DNA of 64,000 nucleotides from positions 186,001 through 250,000 of the forward strand of contig NZ_FXWJ01000005.1 of assembly GCF_900177795.1 (NCBI RefSeq), in the 5' to 3' direction. This DNA is from Plantibacter elymi (nom. nud.) (GTDB lineage Bacteria; Actinomycetota; Actinomycetes; Actinomycetales; Microbacteriaceae). Below, one piece after another: positions 21,002 through 30,072 of the stretch (its first letter is position 1; every line of letters starts with the position of its first letter). The notes under the pieces were generated by a model, which was not told the DNA's origin, did no database searches, and saw only the letters and a program-made list of their open reading frames with translations. The translations under genes and the position numbers were made by a program.

Positions 21002-22786
21002 TCAGGCGACGGGCAGGGTCGAGGGCGTCGTGAACCAGACCGTCGTGTCGCCGTGGATGGTCCTGCCGTCGAAGGGTCCGCTCGCGACGAGCACGGCCGA
21101 GTCCGCGAGCGACGAGGGCACGGCGATGTCGTCGGCACCGGTGTTCGCGACGACCGTGACCGCGCCGTTGGTCAGCGCGAGAATGGTGTCGGGTGCCCCT
21201 TCGATCCAGGCGATCGAACCGAGTCCCAGCGTATGCTCGCGGCGCAGGCGGAGCAGCGTGCGGTACAGCTCCAGCGTCGAACCGGGGATGCCGGCCTGTG
21301 CGTCGCGCGAGTAGTCGTTCCAGTCGTCGGGCTGCGGCAGCCAGGACGCACCGGTCGTGTTGAAGCCGTACGCGGGGTGGCCGGCCTCCCACGGGATCGG
21401 CACGCGGCAACCGTCGCGGCCGTACCGCTCGTGGTTCGTGCGGAACCAGGTCGGGTCCTGTCGGGCGTCATCCGGCAGGTCGATGACCTCGGGGAGCCCG
21501 AGCTCCTCGCCCTGGTAGAGGTACGCCCCACCGGGCAGGCTCAGCATGAGGGCGGTCGCCGCCCTGGCCCGCTGCAACCCGAGTGCCCGATCCGGCTGGC
21601 CCGGGGTGTTCGGACCGACGCCGTAGCCCTGGGGGTTCTCCTCCGTGAGCGCGAGACGGGAAGCGTGCCGGACGACGTCGTGGTTGGACAGCACCCACGT
21701 GCTCGGAGCGCCGACCTGCGCGAAGGCCCGCAGCGATTCGCCGATGACCGCCTTGAGGTCCGCGGCGTTCCACGGGGTCTCGAGGTACGGGAAGTTGAAC
21801 GCCTGCTGCATCTCATCGGGACGCACCCACAGGGCCATCTTGTCGAGCGGGTCGACCCAGGCCTCGGCGCACAGCACGCGGTCGCCGTCGTACGTCTCCA
21901 GGAGCTCGTGCCAGTCGCGGTAGATCTCGTGCACGCCGTCCTGACCCCAGTACGGCGCGGTCTCCGGCCACGAGGCGGGCCCGGTGCTGATGCCGGGTTC
22001 GAGAGCGACGCCCGCCGAGGCGCCACCCATGCTGCCGCCCTCGGCCGGTGGGGTGTAGTCGGGCAGGCCGTCGGCCTTGATCATGCCGTGCGCCACGTCG
22101 ACGCGGAACCCGTCGACGCCGCGGTCGAGCCAGAACCGGAGGATGTCGCGGAACTGCTCGCGGACCCACGGGTTCGTCCAGTCGAAGTCGGGCTGCGAGG
22201 AGTCGAAGATGTGCAGGTACCACTGGCCAGGCGTGCCGTCGGCCTCGGTGACGCGCGTCCAGGCCGGACCGCCGAAGACGGACTCCCAGTTGTTGGGGGC
22301 GATCTCGCCGTGCTCACCCGTGCCGTCGCGGAACATGTACCGGGCGCGCTCCGCCGAGCCGGGGCCGGCCGCGAGGGCCTCCTGGAACCAGCGGTGGGCG
22401 CTCGAGGAGTGGTTGGGGACGAGGTCGACGATGACGCGGATGCCGGCAGCGTGCGCGGCGGCGGTCATCGCGTCGAAGTCGGCGAGCGTGCCGAAGATGG
22501 GGTCGACGTCGCAGTAGTCGGCGACGTCGTAGCCGGCGTCCTTCTGCGGGCTCGTCATGAAAGGGGACAGCCAGATGGCGTCGACGCCGAGCTCCTGCAA
22601 GGCGCCGAGGCGGGAGGTGATCCCGGGCAGGTCGCCGAGGCCGTCGCCGTTCGCGTCCGCGAAGGATCGCGGGTAGATCTGGTAGATGACGGCGGAGCGC
22701 CACCACTCCGAACCGGGGGTGGAGCCTCCTGCGGGGGAGGCGTGCTGAGCTGCGGTCGCCGACGTGGTCGGGAGGGCGGAGTCCAT
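21002..22786 (-). CDS. GH13 alpha-glucosidase (oligo-1,6-glucosidase/AglA type)
   Basis: Cytosolic exo-acting glucosidase of 594 residues. Motifs in order: VIYQIYPRSFADANGDGLGDL, IWLSPFMTSPQKDAGYDV, DLVPNHSS, the nucleophile Asp in VDGFRVDVAHG, the acid Glu in CAEAWVD and the Asp of LSNHDVVRH. These place it with actinobacterial alpha-glucosidases acting on maltose, isomaltose or sucrose. It is convergent with treZ and flanked on both sides by the same palindromic 15-mer. No transporter or regulator lies beside it. Confidence 0.92.
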   Translation of the reverse strand: MDSALPTTSATAAQHASPAGGSTPGSEWWRSAVIYQIYPRSFADANGDGLGDLPGITSRLGALQELGVDAIWLSPFMTSPQKDAGYDVADYCDVDPIFGTLADFDAMTAAAHAAGIRVIVDLVPNHSSSAHRWFQEALAAGPGSAERARYMFRDGTGEHGEIAPNNWESVFGGPAWTRVTEADGTPGQWYLHIFDSSQPDFDWTNPWVREQFRDILRFWLDRGVDGFRVDVAHGMIKADGLPDYTPPAEGGSMGGASAGVALEPGISTGPASWPETAPYWGQDGVHEIYRDWHELLETYDGDRVLCAEAWVDPLDKMALWVRPDEMQQAFNFPYLETPWNAADLKAVIGESLRAFAQVGAPSTWVLSNHDVVRHASRLALTEENPQGYGVGPNTPGQPDRALGLQRARAATALMLSLPGGAYLYQGEELGLPEVIDLPDDARQDPTWFRTNHERYGRDGCRVPIPWEAGHPAYGFNTTGASWLPQPDDWNDYSRDAQAGIPGSTLELYRTLLRLRREHTLGLGSIAWIEGAPDTILALTNGAVTVVANTGADDIAVPSSLADSAVLVASGPFDGRTIHGDTTVWFTTPSTLPVA

Positions 22787-22835
22787 GTCGCTACCCTAGG
22801 CCATCCACGGGGCCCGTCGCCGCTCGTGGACTGGC

Positions 22836-22850
22836 CAGCGCGGTGCGCTG
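22836..22850. repeat. Palindromic 15-mer, right side of the alpha-glucosidase gene
   Basis: Exact copy of CAGCGCGGTGCGCTG found in the treZ terminator region, forming a 6-bp stem with GGT loop. The rest of 22787-23004 is GC-rich and carries no gene; it holds the divergent promoters of the two flanking genes. Confidence 0.6.
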
Positions 22851-23004
22851 ACACGAGTGCGGTGCATGGCGGCGAGCGCGGCGCTCCGGAGGGGTGCGGT
22901 CGCGCCGGCACCCCGCGCTCACGTCGGTTCGGTCACACGGGAGTCACGTCGATTCGGACCGGATTCCCGGCCACCGACCTGCGCGCTCTCCGTAGAGTGG
23001 GGAG

Positions 23005-23382
23005 ATGACCACGGAATCGGACGGCTCGGCCCGCAGCACGGCGAAGCGCGTCGCCGCACAGGCGGGAGGCATCGCCGGATCAGCGGCCCGGACGACGCGT
23101 GGCATCATCCGTCGGAATCCGACCGCGAACCGGGTGTACCGGGCGGGCGTCGGAGTCGTCGGCGGCGGCACCGTGGCCCTCGGCGTGGCCCTGATCCCGC
23201 TCCCCGGACCGGGAGCATTGATCGCCGTCGGCGGGCTCGCCGTCCTCGCCTCGGAGTTCGAGAGTGCGAAGCGCGCTAGCACGAAGGCGAACGCCGCCGC
23301 CAAGAAGGGCGTCGCCGTCGCGAAAGACCTTCGGGCGAAGCGCCAGGCCAAGCAGGCCGCGAAGGCTGCGCCGGAGCACTGA
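23005..23382 (+). CDS. Small membrane protein with PGPGW-type motif
   Basis: A 125-residue protein of the PGPGW/TIGR02611-like group. The central hydrophobic stretch (YRAGVGVVGGGTVALGVALIPLPGPGALIAVGGLAVLASEF) carries LPGPGAL, the family's PGPG signature with Ala in place of Trp. Ala/Lys-rich helices at both ends look cytosolic. Its function is unknown. It is the first gene rightward after the divergent alpha-glucosidase, and the transglycosylase-like gene starts 45 bases later, so they may be co-transcribed. Confidence 0.75.
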   Translation: MTTESDGSARSTAKRVAAQAGGIAGSAARTTRGIIRRNPTANRVYRAGVGVVGGGTVALGVALIPLPGPGALIAVGGLAVLASEFESAKRASTKANAAAKKGVAVAKDLRAKRQAKQAAKAAPEH

Positions 23383-23427
23383 CCCCACGGCGCACGGCGC
23401 CGACCGACGCGCGGGTACGGTGGACCG

Positions 23428-24366
23428 GTGGGGACATCGGCGAAGGGGAATGGTGCGCGTCGGCCCGCACAACGCAAGACCGCTGCGCCCGGACGGCGCA
23501 CGACCAGCGCCACCCGTTCGACGCGGAAGCCGCGGTCCAGGCCGTCCGGCGCGCGCAACCGCTCCCGACGCCCCGTCGCACCGACGCGCCGGAACCGTCG
23601 GTCGGGCATCCGTGTGGGATGGCTCGTCGCCGGCGGAGCGGTCGCGATCGTCGGTCTCGCCGTCATCGTGGCAGCGGTCGTCTGGGGGCCGGAGCTCATC
23701 AGTCGGGCGGAAGCACGGGACTCTACCCTCGGAACCGCGCCACATGCTGCCGTCGAGGGACCGGGCATCCCCGCCGCGGGGTCGGCTGGAACAGCGCCGG
23801 CGGCGATCACCGACCGCGTGGACCGTGCCTGGGCGACGGCCACGGCGCTCCGCCTCGGCATCCCCGAGCGGGCGATGGTCGCCTACGCCGGTGCGGCGCT
23901 CGCCGTCGCGGAGACGCAGCCGGGCTGCGGGATCGCCTGGAACACCCTGGCTGCGCTCGGGAGCGTCGAGTCCGGCCACGGCACGATCTTCGGTGGTGCG
24001 CTCGACGACACCGGTCGGGCCGTTCCACCCATCGTCGGCCCGGCGCTCACCGGCACCGAGTTCGACGCCGTCACCGACACGGACCGCGGCGCCTTCGACG
24101 GCGACGCCAGATGGGACCGCGCGGTCGGCCCGATGCAGTTCATCCCGTCCACCTGGCAGCGGTGGGGAGCGGACGGGAACGGCGACGGCGTCGCGGACCC
24201 GCAGCAGATCGACGACGCGGCGCTCGCCGCAGCGCACTACCTGTGCCACGGCGGCCGGGACCTCCGCATCGAAGCCGACTGGATTGCGGCGATCGGGTCG
24301 TACAACGGGGCCGCGTCGTACCTGCAGAAGGTCGTCCACGCTGCGGACACCTTCGCCGCGAACTGA
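23428..24366 (+). CDS. Transglycosylase-like protein with N-terminal membrane anchor
   Basis: Paralogue of the lipoprotein at 5628-6392, here tethered by a transmembrane helix (VGWLVAGGAVAIVGLAVIVAAVVWG) after an Arg/Lys-rich cytosolic tail. The extracellular domain has LGSVESGHG with the candidate catalytic Glu, VGPMQFIPSTWQRWG, and AAHYLCHGG, matching SLT/MltB-like lytic transglycosylases. It has 312 residues. The start is GTG at 23428; no strong ribosome site is visible. tRNA-Thr and tRNA-Met follow directly. Confidence 0.85.
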   Translation: MGTSAKGNGARRPAQRKTAAPGRRTTSATRSTRKPRSRPSGARNRSRRPVAPTRRNRRSGIRVGWLVAGGAVAIVGLAVIVAAVVWGPELISRAEARDSTLGTAPHAAVEGPGIPAAGSAGTAPAAITDRVDRAWATATALRLGIPERAMVAYAGAALAVAETQPGCGIAWNTLAALGSVESGHGTIFGGALDDTGRAVPPIVGPALTGTEFDAVTDTDRGAFDGDARWDRAVGPMQFIPSTWQRWGADGNGDGVADPQQIDDAALAAAHYLCHGGRDLRIEADWIAAIGSYNGAASYLQKVVHAADTFAAN

Positions 24367-24446
24367 TCCCGATCCGGTGTACGAAGCACCCCTCGCGGGA
24401 TGCTAGTCTCTACTGGTGCCATTTCCGCGTGAGCGGTCTGGTTCGC

Positions 24447-24518
<72 letters not shown>

Positions 24519-24560
24519 CGTTCTCTCCGTCACTGCTCTCGCCGGCATACGGAGAGACGT

Positions 24561-24637
24561 GGCAGGGTAGCTCAGTTGGTGAGAGCGCACGACTCATAAT
24601 CGTGAGGTCGAGAGTTCGAATCTCTCTCCTGCTACCA
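24561..24637 (+). tRNA. tRNA-Met (CAU), elongator type
   Basis: The acceptor 24561-24567 pairs with 24627-24633 through two G-T wobbles. Anticodon CAT lies in CGACTCATAATCG, and the T-arm is GAGAGTTCGAATCTCTC. Unlike the other tRNAs here, CCA is encoded. The first acceptor pair is a wobble, not the open mismatch of an initiator. Confidence 0.93.
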
Positions 24638-24656
24638 GATCAGCTGTTCAAGAGAG

Positions 24657-24684
24657 AAGCACCGGAGATTTCTCCGGTGCTTTT
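24657..24684 (+). terminator. Terminator of the tRNA-Thr/tRNA-Met unit
   Basis: Perfect 11-bp stem (AAGCACCGGAG with CTCCGGTGCTT), loop ATTT, then TTC and a T-rich stretch. Confidence 0.9.
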
Positions 24685-24778
24685 CTGTTTTGCTGTGGCG
24701 GTCACTCCATCGTCCTCGGTGACGACCAAGGTCTCGGCCCCGCAACCCCCGGCTACGACCGCGACCTGGAGTATTTCA

Positions 24779-25042
24779 ATGCCCGACCGTGCTGAGACCT
24801 ACACCTGCCCGGTGTGCGGTTACCCCGGGCTCGACAGCCCGCCCTCTCGCGACGGGCTCGCCTTCTGGGACATCTGCCCGAGCTGCGGCACCGAGTTCGG
24901 CAACGACGACGCGAACCGCACCCACGAGCAGTTACGCGAGGCGTGGATCGCCAAGGGGATGCCGTGGTGGAGCACCAGTCCGCGGGACCCGCCGCCGGAG
25001 GGCTGGGATCCCGCCGCCCAGCTGATCGCCGCCGGCTTCTAG
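24779..25042 (+). CDS. Cysteine-rich CPCC-family zinc-ribbon protein
   Basis: An 87-residue protein with two zinc knuckles, CPVCGYPGLD (residues 10-19) and CPSCGTEFGNDD, followed by a short helical tail ending WDPAAQLIAAGF. This is the CPCC family layout. Zinc binding is likely; the role is unknown. The ATG at 24779 follows GGAG with a 7-base spacer. The longer frame running back into the tRNAs is not coding. Confidence 0.75.
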   Translation: MPDRAETYTCPVCGYPGLDSPPSRDGLAFWDICPSCGTEFGNDDANRTHEQLREAWIAKGMPWWSTSPRDPPPEGWDPAAQLIAAGF

Positions 25043-25095
25043 CTGTACTCGGTCAGACCGTGGGTGGAACTCGGCCGCTGGTCGTTGACCGTGCG

Positions 25096-25305
25096 TCAGC
25101 GCTTGTCGCGCCGGAAGCGGGCCTCGCGACTCGCGACGAGTACACCGAAGCCTGTCGTCCCCGCATCGAAGGCGGTGATCAGCGTGAAGAACGCGAGCTC
25201 GTCTCCTGCACCGTAGGCGAACGCGGCGACAAGCAGTGCGACCGAGGCCGCGACGACGAGCAGCCCGCCGACCATCTCGCCCCGGCTTCCCACCATCTCT
25301 CGCAT
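25096..25305 (-). CDS. Small two-helix membrane protein, unknown
   Basis: A 69-residue product with two hydrophobic stretches (MVGGLLVVAASVALLVAAFAYG and FFTLITAFDAGTTGFGVLVA) and a basic tail (REARFRRDKR). No family is recognised. ATG at 25305 was chosen because the frame upstream is not protein-like; a GGGGT ribosome site precedes it. It is convergent with the CPCC gene. Confidence 0.45.
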   Translation of the reverse strand: MREMVGSRGEMVGGLLVVAASVALLVAAFAYGAGDELAFFTLITAFDAGTTGFGVLVASREARFRRDKR

Positions 25306-25530
25306 GACCCCATGCGTGCAGCAGGGGCCGTGGAACCGCAATGCCTGTTCGGCGGCAGGTGATCCGCGCCGTCTGCCGCGCAACCCGTCGGACGCCTCTG
25401 CCCACAACCGTCCGAGTGCTGAGCGACATTCCCGGCAGGTCGATCCAGTCATCGTTGTTCGCGCCGAACACGGGTGGGCAGGACGACGCTCCACGAGGTC
25501 GGAGTCACATCGTCGTCGGCGTGAGGGCCC

Positions 25531-25998
25531 TCAACCGCCCGAGGTCGCGAACGTCGTGACCGGCGAGCCGTTGGCTTCGCAGGCGTCTCGCATGTCGTTC
25601 TGGAGTCCACCGAACTCATCGGTCGTCGAGTCGAACCGTGCGCCAGACGGCAACGCCTCATGAGTCGTCATGTAGTCGGTCAGTCCACTGAGCTCGTCCT
25701 GGAGACCCCAATCGCGGAACCTGCGTATGCCGTCGAGATCCGTCTTGGCAAGGTTGGTCATGGCAACCCACTCCGCCTCCGTGATGCGGCCGGCCCTGAA
25801 GTCCGAGTCTGCGCTCTGGAGGTTCGCGAAGATGACGGACACAGCGCCGCAGGTCGTAGCTGCCGCGACTGCCGAGCCGGATCCGCCTGCCGTGGCTGTC
25901 TGTTCAGGCGACGACGATGAGGTACAGCCGGCAATGCTCACGCTGAGGACGACGGCTGCGGACACGACGGCGATGCATCGCACGGACGAGTGTTTCAT
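25531..25998 (-). CDS. Putative lipoprotein, unknown function
   Basis: A 155-residue protein with an N-terminal lipoprotein signal: MKHSSVRC, a hydrophobic run, then lipobox SIAGC followed by a Ser-rich linker. The mature part is helical and hydrophilic with two conserved-looking Cys residues (TTCGAVSV and RDACEANG). No family is recognised. ATG at 25998 has AGGGGGAAA upstream. About 225 bases separate it from the small membrane protein downstream. Confidence 0.65.
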   Translation of the reverse strand: MKHSSVRCIAVVSAAVVLSVSIAGCTSSSSPEQTATAGGSGSAVAAATTCGAVSVIFANLQSADSDFRAGRITEAEWVAMTNLAKTDLDGIRRFRDWGLQDELSGLTDYMTTHEALPSGARFDSTTDEFGGLQNDMRDACEANGSPVTTFATSGG

Positions 25999-26109
25999 GC
26001 GTTTCCCCCTGGTGTGATGCCGCCCCACCGTGAGGGCGTGCGTGCACTGAGCGTGCCCGCCCACGCGGCGAGGATGTCATCGAGGCTACTGGTTCTCAGA
26101 GCGATCCGG

Positions 26110-26886
26110 TCATCCCAGTGCGTCGTCGAGTTGCCGGAGCCACTGCTGGAACGCGCCGGGACCCGAGAAGTGGACTCCGGGCACCCGAGCGACCTCCTCC
26201 GCAGCATCGGGGCCGTCGACGACGAGTGCATACCCGCCGCTGGCCAACGCCACGCGGAACGCAGGCAGGTCCCCGCGGTCGTCACCGGCGTATGCGACAA
26301 CACGCAAACCATCAGCCCGGATGATCCTCTGCAGCGCCGTGCCTTTGTCCTCATCCAAGGGCATCCGCAGCTCTTCGACGCACTTGCCGGGTTCCCGCCT
26401 GAGCCCGAACTCGTCGATGATGCGCGCGACGAGCGGCTCCACCAATTGCTCGGCCGCAGCGCGGTCGAGTGCACGGCGCCAGTGGACTGCGACGGCGAGG
26501 GACTTCTCTTCGACGTCGACACCGTCGATGCTGTCGAGTTCTCGGTGGAGTTCGCGTGTCGCGGCTTGGACAGCAGCCGTCCACTCCTGGGCTTCGGGCA
26601 CGACGTCGATGCCGCCGTCGGTGAGACGTTCGAGACCGTACGAGCCGTAGAGGTCGACGCCGGGGATCATGGCGCGGTCGGCGAGGAAACCCACCGGGCG
26701 CCCAGAGAGGAGCGCGACCGTGGAGAGCTTCCCAGCCAGCCTCTCGAGCGTCTGCGCTGTGCCAGGCAGCAACTCGCTGAGAGCTGGCTCGTCGGTGATC
26801 GGGGAGAGGACACCGTCGAAATCCATCACGAGTCCTGCATCGGAACCAGCGGCAATGGCTTGAATCACTTCGTCATCGGAGCTCAT
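26110..26886 (-). CDS. otsB: Trehalose-phosphatase
   Basis: HAD-fold phosphatase of 258 residues removing phosphate from trehalose-6-phosphate. Motif I is DFDGVLSPI (Asp22 nucleophile, Asp24 acid), followed by the motif II region LLSGRP. VEEKSLAVAVHWR and EDKGTALQRI fit the OtsB cap and Lys motif, and motif IV is GDDRGDLPAF. No otsA is in the window. Together with treY/treZ it indicates two trehalose routes in this organism. ATG start with the fold beginning directly; it stands alone. Confidence 0.88.
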   Translation of the reverse strand: MSSDDEVIQAIAAGSDAGLVMDFDGVLSPITDEPALSELLPGTAQTLERLAGKLSTVALLSGRPVGFLADRAMIPGVDLYGSYGLERLTDGGIDVVPEAQEWTAAVQAATRELHRELDSIDGVDVEEKSLAVAVHWRRALDRAAAEQLVEPLVARIIDEFGLRREPGKCVEELRMPLDEDKGTALQRIIRADGLRVVAYAGDDRGDLPAFRVALASGGYALVVDGPDAAEEVARVPGVHFSGPGAFQQWLRQLDDALG

Positions 26887-26998
26887 CGACCAAGCCTAGC
26901 TTTGCCCCGCGCCCGCGGACGGTCGAGCAGACGGGCACGGTCCGCCGGCGCGGCTAGCGGTGGTCCCTTCCTCCTCCAGTGGGACGCCGAGATCGCCC

Positions 26999-29908
26999 TC
27001 AGATCTCCCCGCGTCTCGTGCGGCGCCGGGTGAGCAGCCCGCCGACGAGCAGGGCGATGGTCGCGGCCGTCGCCAGGAGAGCGACGGCCTCCGTGTCGAC
27101 CCCCGTGGACGCCAGGCCGTCCCTCGGGCCAGCGCCGCTGGCGGCGTCACCACCCGACGACGAACCCGGTTCCGCCGCTGGCGGGGTGGACGGCTCGGGT
27201 CCACCCGGCAGCACGCCCCCTGCCCGCACGGTGACGGTGACGTCGACCGGCGTGCGGGCATCATCTGCCGCCGTTCCCGACACGGTGAAGCTGCCGGGCG
27301 CACCATACTGATCGGCTTGTACGGCCGCCCAGTCAACGGGGACCGTCTCGATCGAACCGTCCACCTTCGTCAGCACGGCTGACGGCAGGCTCGGAGCCGT
27401 ACCCACCGCGGTGACGACGTCGGATACCGAGACGTCCTGGACGGCGACAGCCGGGGCGTAGGCGGTCAAGAGACGTTCGTACTCGGCACGGGTCACGGGG
27501 ATGACCGTGCCGTGCCTCGGCTTTCCGCCGTCCGCGTTCTGAGGAAGGTTCTCCCGGAGCTTGGCCCCCAACGGCTCCCAGGAGTCGCCGTCGTCGAGGG
27601 AGTCGGTCCCGAACGGGATGTAGTGGTTCGGGCCACCGTGGTAGTCGGGTTGGTCGATGAACAGGTACCAGTCGAGCCCGTTCACGTCGCCGGGATTCGC
27701 GGGGAAGACACTCGGGCCCTCACCGTTCAGGTAGACACCACCCGGCTCGCCGTTCGGCAATCCGGAGGCGACCTGGTCCTTGACGAGACTCCACTGGTCG
27801 GCAGGTCCTCCCGCACCGGGCAGGGTCCCCGTCTCGGTGGCGAGGAGATCCGTCGACCGCTCCTCGCGGATGGTCAGCGTCCCCTCGTCCTTCGTGAACC
27901 GGTAGTAGTAGTCGCCCGACTTCGTGACCGAGGAGTCGATCGTGCCGAGACCGGGCCCACGCGAGACGTCGATCCACGGCTCGGGATCGGAGAAGGTGAT
28001 GAAGTCGTCCGTCGTCGCGTACATCATCCGGTTGTAGGTCACGTTCGTCCGCTGGCTCTCGTCCGTGGTGTCGTACAGGTTCGAGGCCCAGAACACGACG
28101 AAGGTGTCCAGCTTGTCGTCCCAGTAGGCTTCGGGCGCCCAGGTGTTCCCGGCGAAGTCCGAGGAGACCTTCACATGCCGTTGCTCGGACCAGGTGACCA
28201 GGTCGTTCGACTCCCAGACCTCGATGTACCGCGACCCACTGATCTGGGCCGTGGCGAAGCCGCCGGGAAGACCGTCGATCTTCAGGTCGGTGGCGATCAT
28301 GAAGAACCGGTCGCCATCGGGGGAGCGGAGGATGAACGGGTCGCGCAGACCGGTCGTGCCCTGGGTCGACGTGAAGATCGGCTTGCCCTCGTTCAGCGTG
28401 TTCCAGCTCAACGCGTCGTTGCCCTTGGATGCGGCGAGGCTGACCTGCTCGGCACCACTGCCCTCCCCGGTGAAGAACGCCCACACATAGGCCTCGGGAT
28501 CCGGCTGGTCCGCCGGCAGCGGCTGGACGGTCACAGTGATGTCCCGCGTCAGTTCGGACCCGGCGATGCCCGCGGTGGCGCGGAGCGTCACGGTCACGGC
28601 ACTCCCGGTGGCGGGGCGTACGACGTCGATGGTCTTCGACGATCCGTCGACGCCCGCGCGGACCGTCGCCGTCTCGCTACCGCCGATGACGGACCAGGTG
28701 AAAGACGATCCGTTCGGGCCCGCGCCCGGGACCGAGAAGTTGGACCGGATGTCACCCGAATTGGTGATCCGGATGCCCTCCAGGTCGAGGGCGAGCTTCT
28801 CAGCGTCGGACAGGTCGGCGGCGACACGGACGGGGAATGTCAGGGTCTCCTGCCGGCCCCCGGCGGTCGCCGTGGCAGTGAGGGTCACGGTGGCGTCCTG
28901 CTCGCCACTCGTCGGCCGGACGACCCGCGCGAGCCCGTCCTCCACGACGATGGCGGCGTCATCCGAGGTCCAGCTCAGACGCGTGCCATAGGAGGTCGAG
29001 GGGAGTGGGAAGTCGCTCGTCGCCTCCGTCGGTACGCGCAGCCCGGACGACGCCTTCTCGATCGACTGCTCGATGAACGCATCCTGGACCTCCGTCGCCG
29101 TCATCGCGACATCGCTCAGGACGACCTCGTCGATGGAGCCCTTCCACCCGGCGTCCGCGTAGGTGGAGCGGCCGAGGTAGGCGACGAGGTCCGGGCCGAA
29201 GGACGCCATGTCGCGCGTGATGGCGGTCTGCGCGATGCGCTCACCGTTCACGTAGCTCGTCAACGTGCCGGCCGGGCCGTCGATCACGGTCGTGTAGAGC
29301 GCCATCCCCGTCGGGGTCCGGAGCCCGCTGGTGGGCGCGTTGGTCGAACCGGCACCCACCTCGGTCGTCCAGGGGGCTCCGGGGTTCACCGAATCCGTGA
29401 TGACGGACTTGACGTACCCGTTCGGATTCGCCGGATTGAGCAACCAGTAGCCCGCTGAGAACTGGCCATCGCCGACCGGGGCGCCGATGAAGGCTGCAGC
29501 GGTGTTCCCAGCTGGTGACTGCGACTCGAGCCAGATGCTCGAGGTCAACGTCTGCACCCCGGTCAGCTCGTCGGTCGGGATGTCGAGATAGGGCGCCGAG
29601 TCGGCCGAGCCGCCGGGCAGGGTGAGCAGGCCATCAGCGACCATGCCGCCCACGTTCCTGAGCGTCCCGTCGTTGCCGTTACCGCTCACATCCGGCACCA
29701 CACCGTTCGCAGCCGTGTCGAATCGATAGTGCAGCAGCGTGCTCGGGTCGGCGGCTGCCGTCGCCGGCGCGGCGCCCAGAGCGGAGAGGACTCCTACCAT
29801 GATCATCGCGCCCCAGGCAGCGGCCCGCTGCGGTGAAGCCGCCGGCGGGGTTGTCCGGTCATGGAAGAGGTGCCGGGGTCGAATGGTCGATACGCGTTGT
29901 GGACTCAC
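26999..29908 (-). CDS. Secreted, sortase-anchored GH43-type glycoside hydrolase with LamG domain
   Basis: About 969 residues. Order: signal peptide (to about ATAAADP), LamG/concanavalin-like domain (HYRFDTAANGVV... to EVVLSDVAMTATEV), atrophied Ig-like repeats, then a GH43 five-bladed propeller. The propeller includes LRDPFILRSPDGDRFFMIATD, WAPEAYWDD and DSSVTKSGDYYYRFTKDEG. An Ig-like (Big_4) domain and the cell-wall signal LASTG plus hydrophobic helix and RRRTRRGE tail follow. Likely an extracellular arabinan- or xylan-type exo-hydrolase fixed by a class E sortase. GTG at 29908 has GGAG with 7-base spacing; GTG at 29941 is less likely. A LacI-type operator sits just upstream. Confidence 0.87.
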   Translation of the reverse strand: MSPQRVSTIRPRHLFHDRTTPPAASPQRAAAWGAMIMVGVLSALGAAPATAAADPSTLLHYRFDTAANGVVPDVSGNGNDGTLRNVGGMVADGLLTLPGGSADSAPYLDIPTDELTGVQTLTSSIWLESQSPAGNTAAAFIGAPVGDGQFSAGYWLLNPANPNGYVKSVITDSVNPGAPWTTEVGAGSTNAPTSGLRTPTGMALYTTVIDGPAGTLTSYVNGERIAQTAITRDMASFGPDLVAYLGRSTYADAGWKGSIDEVVLSDVAMTATEVQDAFIEQSIEKASSGLRVPTEATSDFPLPSTSYGTRLSWTSDDAAIVVEDGLARVVRPTSGEQDATVTLTATATAGGRQETLTFPVRVAADLSDAEKLALDLEGIRITNSGDIRSNFSVPGAGPNGSSFTWSVIGGSETATVRAGVDGSSKTIDVVRPATGSAVTVTLRATAGIAGSELTRDITVTVQPLPADQPDPEAYVWAFFTGEGSGAEQVSLAASKGNDALSWNTLNEGKPIFTSTQGTTGLRDPFILRSPDGDRFFMIATDLKIDGLPGGFATAQISGSRYIEVWESNDLVTWSEQRHVKVSSDFAGNTWAPEAYWDDKLDTFVVFWASNLYDTTDESQRTNVTYNRMMYATTDDFITFSDPEPWIDVSRGPGLGTIDSSVTKSGDYYYRFTKDEGTLTIREERSTDLLATETGTLPGAGGPADQWSLVKDQVASGLPNGEPGGVYLNGEGPSVFPANPGDVNGLDWYLFIDQPDYHGGPNHYIPFGTDSLDDGDSWEPLGAKLRENLPQNADGGKPRHGTVIPVTRAEYERLLTAYAPAVAVQDVSVSDVVTAVGTAPSLPSAVLTKVDGSIETVPVDWAAVQADQYGAPGSFTVSGTAADDARTPVDVTVTVRAGGVLPGGPEPSTPPAAEPGSSSGGDAASGAGPRDGLASTGVDTEAVALLATAATIALLVGGLLTRRRTRRGEI

Positions 29909-29945
29909 CTGGAAACTCCATCGTCTCGGGATCTGGTTCACCGAT

Positions 29946-29959
29946 TGTGATCGCTCACA
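29946..29959 (-). promoter_or_regulatory. LacI-family-type operator upstream of the GH43 gene
   Basis: TGTGATCGCTCACA, a palindrome with TGTGA/TCACA arms, 37 bases upstream of the chosen GTG. It differs by one base from TGTGAGCGCTCACA, a common operator of actinobacterial LacI-family sugar repressors. No lacI gene is in the window. Confidence 0.6.
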
Positions 29960-30072
29960 TCGTGATGTCGACCCTGGCGCATGCGGACCTGGTCCGTCAA
30001 GAGTAAGGAGCTGTACGAGTCGACCCGGTGGACGAGATGCTCGGACGTGGGGTGACCTCGGTCACCGCACGG

